A stretch of DNA of 64,000 bases from Acidobacteriota bacterium (GCA_016213735.1 JACQZU010000019.1:124001-188000), one strand, 5' to 3'. Counted from the first letter of the stretch, positions 39,730-48,325 are shown. Numbers and translations are program-made. The notes: generated by a model not told the origin, from the letters alone.

Positions 39730-40446
39730 TCAGGAGCAGCCGGAGGCGGGAAGGCACTCCACCATGCGGGGATCGCGGGCGAAGAGGAGGGCGTCCACCA
39801 GCACGCCCTGGAGCCCCGGGATCTCCCGGGCCCTGCGGAGGTCCTCGGGGCACAGGAGGCTGCCCCCCATGAGCATGGGAAGGCGGGCGCTCTCCCCGAT
39901 GCGGCGCGCGGTCTCGAAATCAGGCCCGGTGGCTGCGTCCTCCGGAAGGTCCACGAAGAGCACCCGCTTGAATCCGTCGCCGTGGACCCTTTTCGCGAGG
40001 TCCTCGGCACGCGTGCCGGTCTTCTCGAGCCACCCGGAGTGGTGCACCGCACCTCCCCGGGCGTCGATGGCCGCGGTGAGGTGCTTCTGGAAGCGCGCCA
40101 GGAGCTGTTCCACCACGAGGGGGGACTTGTGCAGGAGGGTTCCCACCACCAGCCAGGCCGCGCCGTGGTCCACGAAAAACTGGGCCTGGTCGCTGGAACG
40201 GATGCCCCCGGCGACCTGGACGCAGACCCCGTGATAGGACACGCGGGTCCGGCGCAGGATCCGGCCCATCAGCTCCCGGTTGTTGCCCCGGCCGTGGGCC
40301 GCGTCCACGTCCACCAGGGCCATGTGTCCAACCCCGCGTGAAAGAAGCTGTTCCACGATTTCGAGGGGATCCTGGCCCGGGGAGGGCTCACCGAAGGTGG
40401 GGACCGCCCGGCCGTTCTCAATGTTGAGGGTTGGGAATACCTTCAC
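39730..40446 (-). CDS. HisA/HisF-like TIM-barrel protein with altered catalytic residues
   Basis: A 238-residue relative of phosphoribosyl-formimino isomerase HisA. It keeps ALVDVDAAHGRGNN, VQVAGGIRSSDQAQ, AAIDARGGAVHHSGW (the second catalytic Asp) and the C-terminal phosphate-binding region MLMGGSLLCPEDL. The first catalytic Asp (PAID in HisA) is Asn here (PTLNIENG), and the TEI/TDI segment is VDL. No other histidine biosynthesis gene is nearby. It may have a changed or lost activity. Confidence 0.7.
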   Translation of the reverse strand: MKVFPTLNIENGRAVPTFGEPSPGQDPLEIVEQLLSRGVGHMALVDVDAAHGRGNNRELMGRILRRTRVSYHGVCVQVAGGIRSSDQAQFFVDHGAAWLVVGTLLHKSPLVVEQLLARFQKHLTAAIDARGGAVHHSGWLEKTGTRAEDLAKRVHGDGFKRVLFVDLPEDAATGPDFETARRIGESARLPMLMGGSLLCPEDLRRAREIPGLQGVLVDALLFARDPRMVECLPASGCS

Positions 40447-40479
40447 CCGCCGGACCTTTCCCCGAAGCGCTTTGGAAAT

Positions 40480-41229
40480 TTACCCAGGGTCGGAGGACGA
40501 AGACAAGGCCCCCGCGTTCTCCAGATCCGCCAGGAGGCGACGGGCCGCTTCCCTCTCCGCCTCCTTGATGGTTCCCGCTTCCGCCTCCACCCGATGTCCC
40601 GCAAGCTCCGCCTGGACGCGGTAACGCGGCGCGTGGTCGGGACCCTGCCGGGCCAGGAGGGAATAAGTGGGAGGCGCCAGGTTGATTCGGGCGGCGGTTT
40701 CCTGGAGCGCGGTCTTGCTGTCCTGCGCCCACAGGACGCCTGGCTCCGCAAGGCGGATGAAATCCCCGAAGCGGTGCTCCGCGATGCGGACCACGAGGCC
40801 GAAGGCGTCGTCACCCACGGCCTCCGCGTCCAGGAAACAGGCGGCGAGGACGGCCTCCATGGCGTCGGCCAGGGCCTTCCTCCGCGCGGACGGCCCCGGA
40901 TCCCCCTTAGGCGAGCGGGGCCCTCGGCGGAGTTTCAGGGCCAGATCGCCGGCCCAGTCGCAGAGGGCTCCGGTGCAGACGCAGAGCCCGCGAAGCTTGG
41001 ACATGTCCCCTTCGTTCCAGCCCGGCTGCTCCCGATGGATGAGCAGGGCCACCGCCGCGTTGAGGAGGCCGTCCCCCAGGAATTCCAGGCGCTGGTTGGT
41101 CGGGGAGAGCCCCGAGGAAGGGGGGGTGAGGGCCTCTTCGAGGAGGCGGGAATTCCGGAAGGTGTGGCCCAGGGCCGCCTCGAGGGGAGAGACGCGGGGC
41201 GGCGGGGAGGGCCGTGCGGAAGGGGTCAC
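40480..41229 (-). CDS. rnc: Ribonuclease III
   Basis: A 249-residue double-strand-specific RNase. The nuclease signature reads QRLEFLGDGLLNAAVA, with the catalytic Glu and Asp, and the second acidic pair lies in LADAMEAVLAACFLD. A C-terminal dsRNA-binding domain starts at DSKTALQETAARI and continues to AEREAARRLLADL. The sequence is divergent from typical Rnc (Gly and Asn replace usual small residues). GTG 41229 overlaps the kinase stop (GTGA). Confidence 0.88.
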   Translation of the reverse strand: MTPSARPSPPPRVSPLEAALGHTFRNSRLLEEALTPPSSGLSPTNQRLEFLGDGLLNAAVALLIHREQPGWNEGDMSKLRGLCVCTGALCDWAGDLALKLRRGPRSPKGDPGPSARRKALADAMEAVLAACFLDAEAVGDDAFGLVVRIAEHRFGDFIRLAEPGVLWAQDSKTALQETAARINLAPPTYSLLARQGPDHAPRYRVQAELAGHRVEAEAGTIKEAEREAARRLLADLENAGALSSSSDPG

Positions 41230-42998
41230 CCGGGAATCTTGCGGTTGAAGCTCTCGGTGTCCATCACCCGCTTGAACATGGCGTTGCGCATCATTTCCGA
41301 GGTGCTGACCCCATGCGCCCGGGCCTTGTTGAGGACGTCCCGGCACTCCTGGAAACGGCCCTGCCGGTAGAGGATGACCACGGCCCATGCGTAGGGGCGC
41401 GAATCGTTGGGATTGGCGGCGATGGACTTCTTGAGCAGTTCAAGGGCGCGGGGAGGATCGCTTTCCTGGAGGGCCGTGGCCTCGCTCAGGATGTTCATGC
41501 CGGCGTTCCTTCGCTGGGCCCCGTCCATGCCGTCGAACCCGTAGGGATCGGCAGGGGCGCGACCCTCCTCCGCTCGGGAATCCTCCCTGCCCGCGGTGGC
41601 CCTTTCCCGTGTGGGCGACGGAGCGCCCTCAAAGGATGGTTCACTCCCCCGGGTTCCCTTGGGGGTTCGACCCTTCCCTGGGACGGCCGGCCCGGATGGA
41701 CCTTGGGGAGTGGCTGGGGAAGAAGCCGGTCCCCGTTCGGCATCCTGGGAGGCGGGCTCTGGCGGGGGCTGGGCGGGAGGGGGGGTGTCCCTGGGCGCAT
41801 CCGCCGCGGGGGGGAGTCCGGAGGCCGGGACGCCTCCCGCCTGGGCGGGCGCGGCCTGGCCCTGCTTCCAGCGCCAAAAGGCAAAGCCGCCTCCCGCCAG
41901 GAGGAGCAACGCCAGGCCGCCGACCACTCCGACCACCAACCCGGTATTGGAACGGGTGGCCTTGGCCGGGGCGGGCGGGGGGAGCGTGGGGGGGATTCCC
42001 GCCGCCACGGGCCCTGTGGGTTGGAGCTGGACGGTGCCGGGAAGGACCTGCTGCGCGGCGGTGGGACCCGCCTGGGGCAGCACCACCGTGGCGCCGGCCT
42101 GCGGAAGGGTGACGGTGGGTCCCGCGGAGGGGAGCAGCACCGTCCCATCCCCCTGGGCCCCCTGGGCGTGGCCGGTCCAGGTGGGGTCCTTGGCGGCCCG
42201 AAGGGCCTTGGCGAGTTCCTCGGCAGTCTGGTAGCGGGTGTCTGGATTCTTGTCCAGGGCGCGGTCGAGCACACTGCGGATGGCCGGACTGATCCCCTGC
42301 AGCTGGCTGAGGTCAATGGGTTCCGGGGCCTCGTTGACGATCTTGTAGAGGATCGTGGGGGTCGTGTCGCCACTGAAGGGTTTCCGCCCGGACAGCGCCT
42401 CGTACAGCATCACGCCGATGGCGAAGAGGTCGCTGCGGGGGTCGGGCCTGCCGGTCTTGATGTACTCCGGCGCCATGTAGCTCACCGTGCCCATCACCAT
42501 CCCGGTGGCGGTCATCTCGGAGTTGCCCACCCGGGCCACGCCGAAATCCATCACCTTGGCCTGGATCCGCTTCCCGTCCCGGAGGACCCGGACGTTGGAG
42601 GGCTTGATGTCCCTGTGGACGATGTGGTTCTGGTGGGCGAAGGCCAGCCCATCACAGACCTGGGCCAGGATCTCCAGGGCCTCCGAACGGGCCAGGGCCT
42701 GGTCCCGGAGGAGCTCCTCGAGGTCGTGGCCCCGGACGAACTCCATGGCGATGTACATCACCCCCTGGTCCTCGCCAAATTCATAGATGGTCACGAGGTT
42801 GGGATGGTTCAGGACCCCGGCGGCCTTGGCCTCCCGCTCGAAACGGGCCTTGGCCTCGGCGCCCGAGGCGGCGCTGGGGAGGATGGTCTTGATGGCCACC
42901 TCCCTGCCGATGCCGGGATCCACCCCCAGGTAGACTTCGCCCATGGCGCCCTGGCCCAGAACCCGCTTGATGTCGAACTTGCCAAGTTTTTCAAACAT
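41226..42998 (-). CDS. Membrane Ser/Thr protein kinase (Hanks type) with C-terminal repeat domain
   Basis: A 590-residue kinase. The N-terminal catalytic domain has the glycine loop LGQGAMGEVYLG, the lysine in VAIKTIL, HRDIKPSNV, DFG in VMDFGVARV, and YMAPEYIKTG. A long Pro/Ala/Thr linker leads to one membrane segment (GLVVGVVGGLALLLLAGG) near residues 355-378. A second Pro-rich stretch and a TPR-like C-terminus (ALELLKKSIAANPNDSRPY) lie outside. ATG 42998 has an AGGGG upstream; a start at 43040 lacks one. First gene of the long minus-strand run. Confidence 0.92.
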   Translation of the reverse strand: MFEKLGKFDIKRVLGQGAMGEVYLGVDPGIGREVAIKTILPSAASGAEAKARFEREAKAAGVLNHPNLVTIYEFGEDQGVMYIAMEFVRGHDLEELLRDQALARSEALEILAQVCDGLAFAHQNHIVHRDIKPSNVRVLRDGKRIQAKVMDFGVARVGNSEMTATGMVMGTVSYMAPEYIKTGRPDPRSDLFAIGVMLYEALSGRKPFSGDTTPTILYKIVNEAPEPIDLSQLQGISPAIRSVLDRALDKNPDTRYQTAEELAKALRAAKDPTWTGHAQGAQGDGTVLLPSAGPTVTLPQAGATVVLPQAGPTAAQQVLPGTVQLQPTGPVAAGIPPTLPPPAPAKATRSNTGLVVGVVGGLALLLLAGGGFAFWRWKQGQAAPAQAGGVPASGLPPAADAPRDTPPPAQPPPEPASQDAERGPASSPATPQGPSGPAVPGKGRTPKGTRGSEPSFEGAPSPTRERATAGREDSRAEEGRAPADPYGFDGMDGAQRRNAGMNILSEATALQESDPPRALELLKKSIAANPNDSRPYAWAVVILYRQGRFQECRDVLNKARAHGVSTSEMMRNAMFKRVMDTESFNRKIPG

Positions 42999-43089
42999 GG
43001 GTCGAGCCCCTGCGTGGAAGAATTGGGTGGATCTAAGCATAGGTTGCTCTGGTCAATCGGCCAAGATGCGGGGTAGGATTCCCCCACGC

Positions 43090-43109
43090 CGAAGTCCCCT
43101 AGAACTTCG
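43090..43109. promoter_or_regulatory. Inverted repeat in the divergent kinase/DUF4388 promoter region
   Basis: CGAAGT (43090-43095) and ACTTCG (43104-43109) form a perfect 6-bp inverted repeat with 8 bases between, 23 bases before the DUF4388 start. It could be an operator or a leader hairpin. A weak sigma-70-like pair (TGGTCA, 18 bases, TAGGAT at 43072-43077) lies just upstream. Confidence 0.35.
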
Positions 43110-43132
43110 ATATTTTCAGCCCGAACTCCACG

Positions 43133-44695
43133 ATGGCCCCTGAGGAGGTGGGGGTGCCCGAATCCATCACGAGCAAGCTCCTGCCGGCCGTCATTGGCGC
43201 CCTCCATCAGGAGCGCGCCGAGGGGGAGCTCGTCCTGGAACAGAACGACGGCTGCCGCCGTCTCTACTGGTGGGGGGGGGACCTGATCTACCTCAAGAGC
43301 GAGGTGGCGGGAGAGCAGTTCGGGAACTACCTCCTCCGGCAGGGCGTGCTGGACCTGCCGGCCCTCCAGGAACTCCTGGCCCCGGGAGAGGGCCCGCGCT
43401 TCGGCGAGAAGGTGGTGCAGTGGGGCCTGCTCACCGTGGAGGAGAGGGACAACCACCTCCGTTCCCTCATGACGCAGATCCTCCTTCACGCGCTGGAGCA
43501 TCCGGTGGTGACGGTGAAGTGGGATCCCTGCCTCATCGGGGACCGGCTCGGGGCCGACCTCTACTTCACCCTCCAGCACCGGCAGCTCGTCTGGTCCTGT
43601 TTCCAGGAGATGCGCAACCTGGCGGAGCTCTCGGACCACCTCTACGCCCAGGGGAGCTGGCGCTGGAAGGCCCCCTCAGACCTTCTCCTGACCCTCCACG
43701 ACCTGCCGCTCAATCCCACCATCGCCTACTCGCTCACCTTCCTCGGGCCCGAACCCATCGGCTTCGAGACCTTCCTTGGCCTCACCGGCATCGGTGAGGA
43801 GGAGACCGCCCGCCTCCTGCTCGCCCTCTGGGCCCTGGGAGGGCTGGAGCTGATCGAAGGGGAGCTGCCCATCCATACCCGGCGCCAGGACGGTCCGGCG
43901 CCGCTGCCTCCCCCCTCCGCCCGGCCGCCCTCCCCTCTCCCCATTCCACCCCAGCCGGTCCGCACGGAGGCTCCGAAGGCCGCGCCGACCCCCCCGCGGT
44001 TCGCTCCGCCCCCCCCCACCCGAAGCCCAACTCCGCCCCCTCCCCCTCCTCCGCCTGCTCCGTCCTCCGCAGCACCTCCGGAAGCCCCGGCGCCGGCGCC
44101 CCCCGTCCCGGGCGACGCCCCCCCGGACGCACCCATCAGCATCGAGCTCGCGGATGATCCTGCCGAGCAGATCGATTTCGCCGTCTCCGGCGTCCTTCCC
44201 CCACCCATGGATGCTTCGGGCCCTGAGGACGAGGAGAGCCTCAGCCCGCTTCGAAAGGCGCGGAGACTCTTCAAGCGGGCCAAGATCTACATCATGCAGG
44301 AGCGGGCCTCCGAGGCCATCCGCTCCCTGGAGCAGTGCCTGAAGCTGGATCCCGATTCCCCCCAGGCCTACGAGGCCTGGCTGCTCCTGGGGAAGCTCCG
44401 CCTTGGGAACCCCGCCTGGTCCACCCGGGCCATCGAGGCGCTTCAGGCGGCCGCCCGCCTCCAGCCCAAGGCCGGGGAGCCCTGGGCCCTGATGGGGGAC
44501 CTCTACCTTCGGAAGGGATTCAAGGCCAACGCCCAGGGCTGCTACAAGAAGGCGCTGGAACTGGATCCTTCCGTTCCCCTTCCGGCGGACCTGGATCCGG
44601 AGGAGGCGGTCGGGGAGATCAAGGAACCGACGACCCTCATCAACCGGCTCGGCACAGGCCTCAAGGCCATGCTCGGGCGCGGCGACCGGAGCTGA
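43133..44695 (+). CDS. DUF4388 (PATAN)-TPR protein
   Basis: A 520-residue cytoplasmic protein. The N-terminus (residues ~10-120) resembles DUF4388/PATAN domains found in two-component and gliding-related proteins: GALHQERAEGELVLEQND and LYWWGGDLIYLKSEVAGEQ. A Pro-rich linker spans about residues 250-330. C-terminal TPRs follow: KIYIMQERASEAIRSLEQCL, STRAIEALQAAARLQPKAGE and FKANAQGCYKKALELDPS. It is divergent from the Ser/Thr kinase, suggesting a linked role in signalling. Confidence 0.8.
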   Translation: MAPEEVGVPESITSKLLPAVIGALHQERAEGELVLEQNDGCRRLYWWGGDLIYLKSEVAGEQFGNYLLRQGVLDLPALQELLAPGEGPRFGEKVVQWGLLTVEERDNHLRSLMTQILLHALEHPVVTVKWDPCLIGDRLGADLYFTLQHRQLVWSCFQEMRNLAELSDHLYAQGSWRWKAPSDLLLTLHDLPLNPTIAYSLTFLGPEPIGFETFLGLTGIGEEETARLLLALWALGGLELIEGELPIHTRRQDGPAPLPPPSARPPSPLPIPPQPVRTEAPKAAPTPPRFAPPPPTRSPTPPPPPPPPAPSSAAPPEAPAPAPPVPGDAPPDAPISIELADDPAEQIDFAVSGVLPPPMDASGPEDEESLSPLRKARRLFKRAKIYIMQERASEAIRSLEQCLKLDPDSPQAYEAWLLLGKLRLGNPAWSTRAIEALQAAARLQPKAGEPWALMGDLYLRKGFKANAQGCYKKALELDPSVPLPADLDPEEAVGEIKEPTTLINRLGTGLKAMLGRGDRS

Positions 44696-46012
44696 TCACC
44701 CCCCGCCGAACTTGGATCGCATCGCGGCGAGGTCGGGATCCCCGGGGAAGGTGCGGAGGCCCAGGTCCACGAGGGCGTTGCCCTCCTTCGTCCGTCCGGA
44801 TTGGTAGAGCGACAGCGCCACCAGACGGTGCCAGGTGCCGCGGCCTCCCGAAGGGCACCGTCGGATGGCTTGCCAGGCCAGGGCGGCGGCCTGAATGAGG
44901 TCTCCCCCTTCCGAGGCCAGTTGCACCATGGCATGCCAGAGGACGGGATCGGCCGGGTTCTCCGCAAGGCCCCGCTCCAGCGCCCGGCGGGCCTCCTCGG
45001 GACGGCCCAGCTGACCCTCGAGCTCGGCGAGGTTGACGTGGGGAGCGATGAAGGATGGTTGGACCGCGATGGCCTCGAGGAGGCGCTCCCTGGCCTCCTC
45101 CGTGCGACCCAGGGCCGCCAGGGAGATGCCCGCCCGGGTCAGGGTTGCGGGATGCCGCGGCTGCTCGGCGAGGATGCTGGCGAAGTGGCCCAGGGCCTCT
45201 TCATGGTGACCCTGGGCCTGGAGGGCCATGCCGGCCCCGAGGGGCACGAGGATGGGAACCCGGGCCTCCATCTCCATGTAGCGCCGGGCCGCCTCCAGGA
45301 CCAAGGTCCACTCCGAGGCCACCACGGCCTGTTGGAGCAGGTTGAACCAGCACTGGTGATCCCCCGGCCGGGCCCGGGCTTCCCGCTCGGCCAGGCGGAG
45401 GTAATTTTGCCGCTTCTCAGCCTCCCGCTCGGGGAAGGTCTTCCCGAAGTGGTGGACGACCGCATCCAGGTTCTCCACCGGCAGCCCCCGGACGGCGAAG
45501 AAGGGATCCAGCAGTTCATGGATGGCCCCCTGGAAGGCCAGTCCGTCCATCCTCCGGCAGAGACGGAGGCCGCGTCCCTCGGCGAAATAGGGGAAGGCGG
45601 AGCCCTCGGAATAAGGGCTGTCATTGCGTCGGGCGGCCTCGTCGAGGGTGGTCTGGTTCCCGTCCTGGAAGTAGTTCCGGAGGATGACCCGGAAGGCAGG
45701 GGCCGTCCCCTCCGCGATGGCCCTACGGATCACCGGGTGATCGAGGGCGTCAATGGTTTCGTCGGCGTCCAGGACCAGCACCCACTCCCCCGAGCACAAC
45801 CTCAGGCTCTCGTTTCGCGCCGCCGCGAAATCATCGATCCAGTGGAATTCGCCCACGCGGGCTCCGTGGCTCCTGGCCAGCTCGGGGGTCCCGTCCCGGG
45901 AGCCCGTGTCCACGACCACCATTTCGTCCACCAGGCCCCGGACCGAGGCGAGGCAATGTCCCAGGATCTTCGCCTCGTCCTTCACGATCATGGCCAGGGA
46001 CAGTGTGGGCAT
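44696..46012 (-). CDS. Family 2 glycosyltransferase with C-terminal TPRs
   Basis: A 438-residue protein. The N-terminal GT2 domain has LSLAMIVKDEAKILGHCL, EMVVVDTGSRDGT and the metal/nucleotide-sugar motif VLVLDADE at about residue 88. TPR-like repeats occupy residues ~210-430 (HHEEALGHFASILAEQPRHP, LGRPEEARRALERGL). It is a close paralogue of the divergently transcribed next gene and lies upstream of the flagellins, suggesting a filament glycosylation role. ATG 46012 matches the paralogue's start (MPxLSLAM). Confidence 0.88.
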   Translation of the reverse strand: MPTLSLAMIVKDEAKILGHCLASVRGLVDEMVVVDTGSRDGTPELARSHGARVGEFHWIDDFAAARNESLRLCSGEWVLVLDADETIDALDHPVIRRAIAEGTAPAFRVILRNYFQDGNQTTLDEAARRNDSPYSEGSAFPYFAEGRGLRLCRRMDGLAFQGAIHELLDPFFAVRGLPVENLDAVVHHFGKTFPEREAEKRQNYLRLAEREARARPGDHQCWFNLLQQAVVASEWTLVLEAARRYMEMEARVPILVPLGAGMALQAQGHHEEALGHFASILAEQPRHPATLTRAGISLAALGRTEEARERLLEAIAVQPSFIAPHVNLAELEGQLGRPEEARRALERGLAENPADPVLWHAMVQLASEGGDLIQAAALAWQAIRRCPSGGRGTWHRLVALSLYQSGRTKEGNALVDLGLRTFPGDPDLAAMRSKFGGG

Positions 46013-46103
46013 GGGCTGAGGATAGCCGCAGGCCCCCGAGGATCGGTCCGGGACCTCCACGATGGATTGACCTGGACGCCGGGGGCTGTGATTTCATATC
46101 GCC

Positions 46104-47423
46104 ATGCCTAGCCTGTCGCTCGCGATGATCGTGAAGAACGAGGAAGCCAGGTTGTCCCATTGCCTGGGCTCGGTCCGGGGCCTGGTGGACGAAATGGTGG
46201 TCGTGGACACGGGCTCGAACGACGGTACCGTCGCCTTGGCGGAGTCCTTCGGGGCCCGGGTGGGCCATTTCGTCTGGTGCAACGACTTCGCCGCGGCGCG
46301 CAACGCCGCCCTGGATCTCTGCACCGGGGAGTGGGTGCTGGTCCTGGACGCCGACGAGGCCGTGGACCCCCTCGATCACCCCGTGATCCGCGGCGCGATG
46401 GAGCGGAAGGGGCCCCCCGCCTTTCGGGTCACGCTGCGCAACTACCTTCCCCACGGCGCCATGACGCTCATGGACGAGACCCCCCGGCGGAACACCACCC
46501 GATACACCGAAGGGTCCTCCTGCGCCTACTATGCGGACCACCCGGCCCTGCGCCTGTGCCGCCGGCTGCCAGGCCTGGCCTACCGTGGCGTGGTGCACGA
46601 GCTTCTGGATCCCTTCTTCCAGGAACGGGGAATGAAGATCGGGACCTGCCGGGCGGTGGTCCACCACTTCGGGAAAATGGACCGGGGGGGGGAGGTGTCC
46701 AAGCAGCCGGTCTATCTTCAGATGGCCCGGCGGGAGGCCGAACAACACCCCGGGGAGCTCCAGGCCCACTTCAACCTCATGATCCAGGCCCAGCAGGTGG
46801 GGGAGCTGGAGGAGGCTCTTCGGGCCGCCCAGGCCTGCCTGCGGTTGAATCCGAATTCCCCGCGCCTGGTGTCCTTGACGGCGGCCCAGGTGCTGCGTGA
46901 GCTGGGCCGCCCGAAGGAGGCCCTGCCCTGGCTCGAAAAACTGCTGAAGGCCTTCCCCGACCACGGGCCCTGTCTTCTGCTTCGGGCCCAGATCCTGTCC
47001 GACCTGGGACAGGAGGGGGAAGCCCTGACGGTGCTGCGGCGGGCGGTGCGGCGGAATCCCGACTGGGCCCTCCTTTCGATCACCCTTGCCGAGAAGGAGT
47101 CGAAGCTGGGCGAATTCGAGGCAGCCCGAGCCACCCTCCTGGAGAGCATCCGGCACCACCCGGGGCAGGAGCTCCTGCTCGAAGCCCTCGTTCGCCTCGA
47201 CCTGGATCACGATCGGCGGGACCAGGCCCTGGGGGACGCGGCCCTGGCGATCCGGCAGTGCCCCTCGGGAGGGAACGGGATCTGGCACTGGGTGGTGGGG
47301 ACGGAGCTCTGGGCCGCCGGGCGGCTGGCCCATGCCCGGGCCGCCGTGCAGGACGGCCTCAGGGTATTTCCCGGGCACGAAGGCCTCCAGGCCCTGGCGG
47401 TCAAGCTCGGGGACGCTTCCTGA
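46104..47423 (+). CDS. Family 2 glycosyltransferase with C-terminal TPRs (paralogue)
   Basis: A 439-residue paralogue of the divergent gene. It has the same order: LSLAMIVKNEEARLSHCL, EMVVVDTGSNDGTV, VLVLDADEAVD, then TPR-like repeats (ELEEALRAAQACLRLNPNSP, LGEFEAARATLLESIRHHPG). It ends 45 bases before the sigma-28-like promoter of the first flagellin gene. A soluble GT fused to TPRs beside flagellin is reminiscent of O-linked flagellin glycosyltransferases; acceptor and sugar are unknown. Confidence 0.88.
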   Translation: MPSLSLAMIVKNEEARLSHCLGSVRGLVDEMVVVDTGSNDGTVALAESFGARVGHFVWCNDFAAARNAALDLCTGEWVLVLDADEAVDPLDHPVIRGAMERKGPPAFRVTLRNYLPHGAMTLMDETPRRNTTRYTEGSSCAYYADHPALRLCRRLPGLAYRGVVHELLDPFFQERGMKIGTCRAVVHHFGKMDRGGEVSKQPVYLQMARREAEQHPGELQAHFNLMIQAQQVGELEEALRAAQACLRLNPNSPRLVSLTAAQVLRELGRPKEALPWLEKLLKAFPDHGPCLLLRAQILSDLGQEGEALTVLRRAVRRNPDWALLSITLAEKESKLGEFEAARATLLESIRHHPGQELLLEALVRLDLDHDRRDQALGDAALAIRQCPSGGNGIWHWVVGTELWAAGRLAHARAAVQDGLRVFPGHEGLQALAVKLGDAS

Positions 47424-47467
47424 GGGAACTTCCGCCCGGGGTCGAGGGCCCGGCCCGAAAAAACACT

Positions 47468-47495
47468 TAAAGATCTCCGGGCCCCTTGCCGAACA
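47468..47495 (+). promoter_or_regulatory. Sigma-28 (FliA)-like promoter, flagellin 1
   Basis: TAAAGATC (47468-47475), 12 bases, GCCGAACA (47488-47495), against the FliA consensus TAAAGTTT-N11-GCCGATAA. The predicted start is about 47502, giving a leader of about 73 bases. The GCCGAA box lies 87 bases before the ATG, almost the same distance as in the second flagellin gene (86). Confidence 0.7.
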
Positions 47496-47534
47496 GTCCC
47501 CTGTCGGGGGGCGCTCCCTGGCGACCCAACCCTG

Positions 47535-47567
47535 GACAGCACGGATGCTGTCTGTACGCATCACGGA
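47535..47567 (+). promoter_or_regulatory. Conserved flagellin leader hairpin with two ACGGA sites (candidate CsrA targets), copy 1
   Basis: gacagcacggatgctgtc (47535-47552) is a perfect 6-bp stem with hexaloop ACGGAT. A second ACGGA (47563-47567) overlaps the GGAGG ribosome-binding site of the ATG at 47575. ANGGA in a hairpin loop and ANGGA at the Shine-Dalgarno are the hallmarks of CsrA-repressed leaders, as known for Bacillus hag. CsrA binding is an inference. The arrangement is repeated with the same spacing before the second flagellin gene. Confidence 0.6.
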
Positions 47568-47574
47568 GGATGCA

Positions 47575-48303
47575 ATGCCTAGTATTCTCAATAATGTCGC
47601 GGCCCTTGGAGCCACCCGCCAGCTGGGGATCACCAACCTGGGCCTGCAGCGCACCATCGAGCGTCTGACCACGGGCAAGCGGATCAACCGCGCCAACGAC
47701 GACGCCGCCGGCCTGTCCATCGCGAACAGCCTCGGGGCTTCCGTCCGCGTGGAAACCCAGGCCCGGCGCAATGCCAATGACGGCTACTTCCAGCTCCAGA
47801 CCATGGACGGCTACCTGGAAGAGGCCACCCAGCTGGCCACCCGCGCCGCCGAGCTGGAGTCCGCTTATAAAGGCGCCAATGCCGCGGGCCAGACGGCCAT
47901 CAACGCGGAATACACCCAGATCGGGGCCGCCCTGACCGCCATCGACGGCCAGCGCGCCACTGTCACCGCCGACGCCGGGGCCTACGGCACCGTCACCGCC
48001 ACCAAGACCGCCCTCACCGCCCTGGCGGGCAGCGCGGCGGCGGGGAATTCCGCCACGGTCCTCACCAACATCGCCACGGAGCGAGGCAATTACGGGGCCT
48101 ACATGGCCCAGCTCAGCAGTTACGCCAACGTCCTGGGCATTTCTTCCGAAAACAAGACCGCCCAGAGAAGCCAGATCATGGACGCCGACGTGGGCACCGA
48201 AGTGGTGAACCTCTCCAAGTGGCAGATCCTGAACCAGAGCGGTATCAGCGCCTTGGCCCAGGCCAACTCCGCCGGCCAGGCGGTCCTGGCCCTCCTCCGG
48301 TAA
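47575..48303 (+). CDS. Flagellin, short form (copy 1)
   Basis: A 242-residue filament subunit. The N-terminal D0/D1 helix region is canonical (MPSILNNVAALGATRQLG, TTGKRINRANDDAAGLSIA). The C-terminal D1/D0 region contains ENKTAQRSQIMDADVGTEV and ends ANSAGQAVLALLR. Only about 80 residues lie between, so D2/D3 outer domains are absent. ATG 47575 follows CACGGAGGATGCA. An in-frame ATG ten codons upstream lies in the leader hairpin and would add MLSVRITEDA; the canonical N-terminus argues against it. Terminator downstream. Confidence 0.96.
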   Translation: MPSILNNVAALGATRQLGITNLGLQRTIERLTTGKRINRANDDAAGLSIANSLGASVRVETQARRNANDGYFQLQTMDGYLEEATQLATRAAELESAYKGANAAGQTAINAEYTQIGAALTAIDGQRATVTADAGAYGTVTATKTALTALAGSAAAGNSATVLTNIATERGNYGAYMAQLSSYANVLGISSENKTAQRSQIMDADVGTEVVNLSKWQILNQSGISALAQANSAGQAVLALLR

Positions 48304-48325
48304 TCCGGGTGGGCTGTTTTTTCTG

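Noticed and set aside
41230-41388. Longer 302-residue version of RNase III
   Set aside because: The extension lies inside the kinase gene in another frame and has no RNase III similarity; GTG 41229 overlapping the kinase stop is a standard coupled start.
46067-46095. Sigma-70-like promoter (TTGACC) before the plus-strand GT2-TPR gene
   Set aside because: No acceptable -10 at 16-18 bases, and the start codon is too close for the better-looking CATATC.
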